Origin: Rickettsia akari str. Hartford
GTDB lineage: Bacteria; Pseudomonadota; Alphaproteobacteria; Rickettsiales; Rickettsiaceae
Assembly (NCBI RefSeq): GCF_000018205.1
Contig: NC_009881.1
Location: 992,001-1,056,000 of the forward strand
Direction of reading: 5' to 3'
Length of the DNA stretch: 64,000 nt
In this document: piece by piece, positions 58,800 through 64,000 of the stretch
Layout: each line of letters starts with the position of its first letter
How positions within the stretch are numbered: the first letter of the stretch is position 1
Translations under genes and position numbers: made by a program
Notes under the pieces: generated by a model
Seen by the model: only the letters and a program-made list of their open reading frames with translations
The model's database searches: none
Told to the model about the DNA's origin: nothing

Positions 58800-58985
58800 A
58801 TGTCCAACCAAAATAAAACGACCTTATCTGAAATCACATTAGAATTTGCTGCAAAAGAAATAGAAGCTCTACAAGCTTAGATCGTGCTTTTGCTAGAAAC
58901 CCCTCTAATACACAGCGATATAGAAAGAATAGAACAACGTTTAGTCAAACTAGCAGAAATATTTGTTAATGGTTTGTATACTTGA
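58800..58985 (+). pseudogene. Small helical protein following the structured repeat
   Basis: 62 codons: MSNQNKTTLSEITLEFAAKE, IEALQA, TAG, IVLLLETPLIHSDIERIEQR, LVKLAEIFVNGLYT. One nonsense codon in an otherwise open frame. The paralogue is at 47512. Predicted to be two helices; not recognised. Confidence 0.5.
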
Positions 58986-59112
58986 AAATATTATCATCCT
59001 ATTTGATTAAAAACTTATTACAAAAATAAGTACTAAGATAATTTATAGTAACCATGATTATAAATAGTGCAAAACTGTAACTCTATACCTGTTTCATCAT
59101 ATAATAAAGCCA

Positions 59113-60549
59113 TTAATGTAGAGAGGAGGCTTTAAAAGTAGGAAGAACATACATAATCACGCCCACGAATATTAGAATGATTATTCCTGGAATAATACAT
59201 ACTATATTAAATGCATTTATAAAAGCAATATTAACTCCTTAATTAATTCGTAATCAAATGAAGGTGATCGTTGTTGAGCAATAATTATCCCTTCACCGAT
59301 TGAGTCACGAGCTATTTCTGCCATTGATACAGAAACACCATGAGTGATTACTAGATTGTTACTGTATATAAAAGACGTAATACTCACAATAACAGCCATA
59401 CCTAATACATCACCTAATTCATATGCTGTTTCTTATAGTGCTGCTGCACCTCCTGATCTCTCTGCTGATACTGCATTCATCATAACTGTTACGGTTGTAG
59501 AGAGGCATAGACTACTTCATATACCAAGCAGTCCAAGATATATAGTATTCGGTAATAAATCTCTATAGGCTAATATACTAGGTAAAATCAATGATATAGT
59601 AATAAAGATAAGCACGCTAAATATTATTATACGTGCAGTAAATCGTGTAAGTAAATATGACATCACTACAGACACAATTAAAGCAAAAACTGTTGAAGGC
59701 AACATATAAAGACCTGCATACAAAGTACTTAACCCTTTGATAAACTGTAACCATAATGACATAAGATACATTATAGAGCCTAAGACACAAGTAATCAGTA
59801 AATAAACTATTATTCCTACACTAAAATTGCTAATTAAGAATAAACTCATATTCACTAGCGGGTCATCACTTTTAAGTTGGTGTAAGGTAAATATTATTAG
59901 TAATACAATGCCAATTAATAGCATTCCACCGGATGCTATATTCATAATACCGTATTTAGCCAATATCTTAATATCTTGAACTAAAGCTGCTGTACCGAAA
60001 AATGATTGAAATACACCTATCCAATACCATGGTTCATTACTGGGGTTAGATGCTTCAGGAATCTAAACTATGCGAAAAGCAATAATTACTAATGCAATAG
60101 GTGCGTTTATAAAAAATGCAAATTGCCAACTTAAAAGATCAACCAATACTCCCCCAGTACGGGTCCTATAGCTTCTCCTACGGTTACCATGATTCCACAC
60201 AATGATATTGCGATCATACGTTCATGTGTATTAGTAAAAATATTACGCAACATCGATAAAGTGGAAGGCATAATAATTCATCCTCCTAACCCAAGTAAAA
60301 CACGGCATAATGCTAAGCCCCATGAGCTATCAAATACATAAACTAACATTGAAGCGATAAAAAACTAAAAGCCCACAAAGTAATAATCTTTTACAACAAA
60401 ATCTATCTCCTAATGTAATGCACCTGCGGTAATTAAAAGACCTGATAATACTAATGCATATGTATTGATTATCCACAATTGTTGTAAAGTATATGGTTTT
60501 AAATCAAGCATTATAGTAGGCCTAACAGCATGCAAGATTGTATGCATAC
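59113..60549 (-). pseudogene. EmrB/QacA-type drug:H+ antiporter, decayed
   Basis: From the ATG at 60549: RPTIMLDLKPYTLQQLWIIN, TYALVLSGLLITAGALH, then frameshifts; a long open piece 59963-59517 holds helices 8-12 (NMSLFLISNFSVGIIVYLLI, GLYMLPSTVFALIVSVVMSY); near the end ARDSIGEGIIIAQQRSPSFD and NAFNIVCIIPGIIILIFVGV. About 14 membrane segments originally. At least five breaks. Confidence 0.8.
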
Positions 60550-60902
60550 ATTGATACTAAAAGTAAGAAAATGCTTAAAATCATTAAAATATGCCATCTA
60601 AATTTATAATATGTAAATGATGAATTATCTTTAGTATATATTCAGTTTGTGGAAATTGTGATACCCTAGGTGATAAGTTATTTAACCAATGGTTTTACTA
60701 AATCTATCTTTTTCGGAAACTATGTGACCTTAATTAGCTTTTAAATTTATAGCACATTTATAGCACAAGTAAATTTAACATCGAAGCATCATCTAGTATG
60801 GAAGTCAAGATTTAATCTTACAAGCACAAATAACATAAATAAAATTTGATTTTTCTTGCTCAAGCTTATATTTTAATTGGTAAGTTTATAATATGGAAAT
60901 TT
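60550..60902. other. Upstream region of recA
   Basis: 353 bases of AT-rich spacer. I see no LexA-type SOS box (no CTG-N10-CAG or GTTC-N7-GTTC with good match), no RPE. The recA promoter should be here. An in-frame upstream ATG (60846) is not used. Confidence 0.5.
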
Positions 60903-61934
60903 ATGTCAAATACAGATAAGGAAAGAGCCATTGCCGCAGCACTCGTGCAAATCGAAAAAAGCTACGGTAAAGGTTCTGTGATGAAACTCGGGCAACGTCC
61001 GAATGTTGATATAGAAGCCGTATCTACCGGCTCACTTGGGCTAGATATAGCTCTTGGAATCGGTGGTGTTCCTAAAGGCAGAATTATCGAGATTTTTGGT
61101 CCTGAAAGCTCAGGTAAAACCACTCTAACACTACATTTAATCGCCGAAGCACAGAAAAAGGGTGGTACATGTGCTTTTATTGATGCCGAGCATGCATTAG
61201 ACCCTGCTTATGCGAAAAAACTTGGCGTAAATATTGACGAGCTTATTATTTCGCAGCCTGATACAGGTGAACAAGCCTTAGAAATTACTGATACTTTAAT
61301 TCGCTCCGGCGGTATTGATATGATAATAATAGATAGTGTTGCGGCTTTAGTACCGAAATCAGAGATTGAGGGCGAGATGGGTGATGCACAAATGGCTTCT
61401 CAAGCAAGATTAATGAGCCAGGCACTCCGTAAACTTACCGCATCAATTAATCGTACCAATTGTATTACTGTTTTCATCAACCAAATCAGAATGAAAATAG
61501 GTGTGATGTTCGGCAGTCCTGAAACTACGACAGGCGGTAATGCTTTGAAATTCTATGCTTCTGTTAGGATCGATATAAGAAGAATAGGCTCCATTAAAGA
61601 TAAAGAAGAAGTGATAGGCAGCCAAACTAGAGTAAAAGTAGTCAAAAACAAAGTATCTCCTCCATTCAAAACTGCAGATTTTGATATAATGTACGGTTCA
61701 GGTATTTCAAAAGAAGGCGAGATAATCGATCTTGGAGTTAAGCTTGATATTGTTGAGAAATCCGGCTCTTGGTTTTCCTATAATAACGTACGCATTGGAC
61801 AAGGACGTGAAAACGTCAAACAATATTTAAAAGAACATCCACAAATTTCCAACGAAATTGAGAAAATAATACGTGAAAAATCGTCAAAAATTATTAATAT
61901 AAATCTTGATCAAATGGAGGACGAAAATGATTGA
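60903..61934 (+). CDS. recA: Recombinase RecA
   Basis: 343 residues from the ATG at 60903 ([20 protein letters not shown]). Walker [10 protein letters not shown], Walker [13 protein letters not shown], the DNA-binding loops ([11 protein letters not shown] and [20 protein letters not shown]) and ATPase caps are all present. The acidic tail ends [10 protein letters not shown]. Its last bases, GGAGG at 61916-61920, serve as ribosome binding site for fabG, whose ATG overlaps recA by eight bases. Confidence 0.98.
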   Translation: MSNTDKERAIAAALVQIEKSYGKGSVMKLGQRPNVDIEAVSTGSLGLDIALGIGGVPKGRIIEIFGPESSGKTTLTLHLIAEAQKKGGTCAFIDAEHALDPAYAKKLGVNIDELIISQPDTGEQALEITDTLIRSGGIDMIIIDSVAALVPKSEIEGEMGDAQMASQARLMSQALRKLTASINRTNCITVFINQIRMKIGVMFGSPETTTGGNALKFYASVRIDIRRIGSIKDKEEVIGSQTRVKVVKNKVSPPFKTADFDIMYGSGISKEGEIIDLGVKLDIVEKSGSWFSYNNVRIGQGRENVKQYLKEHPQISNEIEKIIREKSSKIININLDQMEDEND

Positions 61935-62652
61935 TTTAACAGCTAAAACTGCTTTAATTACGGGAGCTTCAGGAGGTATAGGTGGAGCTATAGCGAGGTT
62001 ACTGCACAAACTCGGAAGTCATGTAATTATTAGCGGTAGTCATGAGGAAAAATTAAAATCCCTTGGAAATGTTTTAAAAGATAATTATACGATAGCAGTA
62101 TGTAATCTTGCAGATAAAGAAGAGTGCAGCAATTTAATATCTAAAGCACTAAAGCTAGATATTTTAGTATGTAACGCGGGTATTACTAGCGATACACTAG
62201 CAATTAGAATGAAAGATGAAGATTTTAACAAAGTTATTGATATTAATTTAAAAGCAAATTTTATTTTAAATCGTGAAGCAATAAAAAAAATGATGCAAAA
62301 CAGATATGGACGCATTATTAACATATCTTCAATAGTAGGAATTTCAGGTAACCCAGGGCAGGCTAATTATTGTGCTTCTAAAGCAGGCTTAATAGGTATG
62401 ACCAAATCGCTCTCTTATGAAGTTGCAACCAGAGGAATTACGGTTAATGCAGTAGCTCCAGGATTTATTAAATCAGATATGACCGATAAACTAAACGCAC
62501 AACAAAGAGAAGCCATAGTACAAAAAATTCCGCTAGGCACTTACGGTATGCCGGAAGACGTGGCAAACGCAGTAGCATTTTTAGCAAGCGATCAGGCATC
62601 ATATATTACCGGCCAAACTATTCACGTAAACGGTGGAATGTTAATGGTGTAA
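61927..62652 (+). CDS. fabG: 3-oxoacyl-ACP reductase
   Basis: NADPH-dependent step of fatty acid elongation. 241 residues from the ATG at 61927, which has GGAGG seven bases before it. [20 protein letters not shown] is the cofactor-binding glycine motif, [33 protein letters not shown] with the catalytic Ser, Tyr and Lys, and [14 protein letters not shown] at the end. Coupled to recA by overlap, an unusual link of recombination and lipid synthesis genes. Confidence 0.96.
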   Translation: MIDLTAKTALITGASGGIGGAIARLLHKLGSHVIISGSHEEKLKSLGNVLKDNYTIAVCNLADKEECSNLISKALKLDILVCNAGITSDTLAIRMKDEDFNKVIDINLKANFILNREAIKKMMQNRYGRIINISSIVGISGNPGQANYCASKAGLIGMTKSLSYEVATRGITVNAVAPGFIKSDMTDKLNAQQREAIVQKIPLGTYGMPEDVANAVAFLASDQASYITGQTIHVNGGMLMV

Positions 62653-62817
62653 AATTTTGTGCTAGCATAAAATAATTTTTTGTGCTAGAAGTGCTTCTAA
62701 AGATAAAATGCTATGAATATTTTAAATAAATATTTATACCAGTTAAAAAAAGTATAATAGCTGAATAATCGCTATTATACGGCATATAAAATTAAATGAT
62801 TTATGGAGTTCAAAATT

Positions 62818-63063
62818 ATGAGTATAACGGACAAGATCGAACAGAAAGTTATTGAAATGGTTGCTGAAAAGCTAAATAAAGATAAATCGATAATAACTAC
62901 GAATTCAAGATTTATAGAAGATTTGGCAGCCGATAGCCTTGATACCGTAGAGTTAATGATGGCAATAGAAGTTGAGTACGGTATTGAGATCCCTGATGAT
63001 GAAGCCACTAAAATTAAAACCGTATCCGATGTTATAACATATATCAAAGAACGCCAATCTTAA
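62818..63063 (+). CDS. acpP: Acyl carrier protein
   Basis: 81 residues from the ATG at 62818 (MSITDKIEQKVIEMVAEKLN); GGAG lies ten bases upstream. The phosphopantetheine Ser is in DLAADSLDTVELMMAIEVEY, the invariant ACP motif. Placed between fabG and fabF as in E. coli. Confidence 0.97.
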   Translation: MSITDKIEQKVIEMVAEKLNKDKSIITTNSRFIEDLAADSLDTVELMMAIEVEYGIEIPDDEATKIKTVSDVITYIKERQS

Positions 63064-63098
63064 TCTACATCAATTAAATCCCTAATAGATAATTAAAA

Positions 63099-64000
63099 AT
63101 GTCGAATCAAAGAGTAAATAAAAGAGTAGTTATTACCGGACTTGGACTTGTTACTCCTGTTGGGCTTAATGTTAGCTCATCTTGGAAAAATATTGTAAAT
63201 GGGGTAAGCGGTATAAAAACTATTACGGAATTTGATGCTTCTAAACTTGCGTGTAAAATTGCTGGACTTATAGATTACTCTGAGAAAGATGGATTTAAAC
63301 TTGAAAATTTCACGCAAGCAGATAACGTTAATAGACTAAGTAAAATGGATAAATTTATCCATTACGGAGTAGCAGCCGCAACCGAAGCAGTTGAAGATAG
63401 CGGCTGGTTACCCGAAAATGAAGAATCTCGTGATAGAACCGGCTTGATATTAGGTTCAGGAATCGGCGGGCTTAAAATGATCGAAGATACCTCTATCAAG
63501 CTTTATCAAGAAAATAATGGCAAAGTTAGTCCCTTCTTTATTCCTGCATCACTAATTAATCTTTTATCCGGTCTTGTGTCTATAAAATACGGTTTTAGCG
63601 GTCCAAATCAAGCAGCAGTAACGGCTTGCTCTACAGGAGCACATGCTATAGGCGATGCTATGCGTATGATAAAACACGGCTATGCAGACGTTATGGTCGC
63701 AGGCGGTGCAGAAGCTCCAGTTACACCTGTTGGAGTTGCAGGTTTCGTTGCTGCTAGAGCATTATGTACTAAATATAACGATAATCCTGAAAAAGCCTCA
63801 AGACCTTGGGATAAAGACCGCAGCGGTTTTGTTATGGGTGAAGGAGCAGGCGTTGTAGTCTTGGAAGAATATGAGCATGCCTTAAATCGAGGGGCTAAAA
63901 TTTACGGTGAAGTTATAGGATACGGCTCTACAGGTGATGCGTACCATATGACAGCACCACATCCTGAAGGTAGAGGGGCTTATAGAGCGATGAGAAATGC
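63099..64000 (+). CDS. fabF: 3-oxoacyl-ACP synthase II, 5' part (cut by window edge)
   Basis: Elongating condensing enzyme. The ATG at 63099 gives NQRVNKRVVITGLGLVTPVG. The catalytic Cys is in QAAVTACSTGAHAIGDAMRM, with SRPWDKDRSGFVMGEGAGVV further on. About 300 of roughly 420 residues are inside the window; the two His of the active site lie beyond. Confidence 0.95.
   Translation, partial: MSNQRVNKRVVITGLGLVTPVGLNVSSSWKNIVNGVSGIKTITEFDASKLACKIAGLIDYSEKDGFKLENFTQADNVNRLSKMDKFIHYGVAAATEAVEDSGWLPENEESRDRTGLILGSGIGGLKMIEDTSIKLYQENNGKVSPFFIPASLINLLSGLVSIKYGFSGPNQAAVTACSTGAHAIGDAMRMIKHGYADVMVAGGAEAPVTPVGVAGFVAARALCTKYNDNPEKASRPWDKDRSGFVMGEGAGVVVLEEYEHALNRGAKIYGEVIGYGSTGDAYHMTAPHPEGRGAYRAMRN

Noticed and set aside
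60846..60902. N-terminal extension of RecA
   Set aside because: The 19 extra residues are hydrophobic and absent from RecA proteins; [10 protein letters not shown] at 60903 is the expected start.

Overview
The window reads as a chromosome segment of a Rickettsia species, most likely of the spotted-fever/transitional lineages. The signs are strongly AT-rich DNA, an NTP/NDP translocase of the Tlc family, the rickettsial tlyC hemolysin gene, a gene-in-two-pieces tmRNA, many Rickettsia palindromic elements (RPEs, some translated inside proteins), and many genes decayed by in-frame TAA/TGA codons.

Layout. 1-6.5 kb: lpxK (cut by the left edge), an M23 lipoprotein peptidase, rlmJ, dead RHH and RhuM genes, ligA, a truncated Phd antitoxin and tgt. 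6.6-9.3 kb: an accessory patch with unknown fragments, a dinD remnant, one copy of an undescribed structured repeat and an intact 448-aa membrane/coiled-coil protein. 9.6-18.3 kb: mnmE, the large GDH, a broken RodZ-like gene, a ZapB-like coiled coil, zapA, a probable 6S RNA and a ProP-type transporter. 18.3-20.5 kb: a broken VapBC pair, a broken metallo-beta-lactamase-fold hydrolase and an XRE regulator beside a perfect 20-bp inverted repeat. 20.9-34.7 kb: lysC, rpmA/rplU, pgpA, tatA, lpoA-like/rsmI, a dead Rpn nuclease, an entericidin-like lipoprotein, nth, grxD, an esterase, a dead restriction-modification pair, glyA-lipA, an intact MazF-type toxin-antitoxin pair, ybeY and tlyC. 34.7-44.6 kb: IS200 and NUDIX remnants, tlcE, a PhaC-like gene carrying two RPEs, a thiolase, unknown fragments, a BrnT/BrnA pair with dead toxin, and tRNA-Ser(GCU). 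44.6-56 kb: fabD, 2 kb of dead genes, an AddA-like helicase, surf1, dnaQ, coaE, lpxI, the split ssrA, sspB, rnhA, an NDUFA12-family gene and mlaD. 56-60.5 kb: a graveyard (fused DUF883/MFS fragments, SpoT hydrolase, drug transporter, structured repeat) resembling cargo of a decayed rickettsial integrative element. 60.9-64 kb: recA-fabG-acpP-fabF (fabF cut by the right edge).

The genes fit an obligate intracellular bacterium: envelope lipid and cell-wall upkeep (lpxK, lpxI, mlaD, fab genes, lpoA-like, M23), nucleotide import (tlcE), amino acid catabolism (GDH), translation upkeep (tgt, mnmE, rlmJ, ybeY) and ribosome rescue with its proteolytic adaptor placed side by side (ssrA-sspB). The most novel signal is a structured, probably RNA-level repeat near 7.7, 47.4 and 58.7 kb whose hairpins keep their pairing through compensatory changes. 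In two copies it precedes the same small alpha-helical reading frame.
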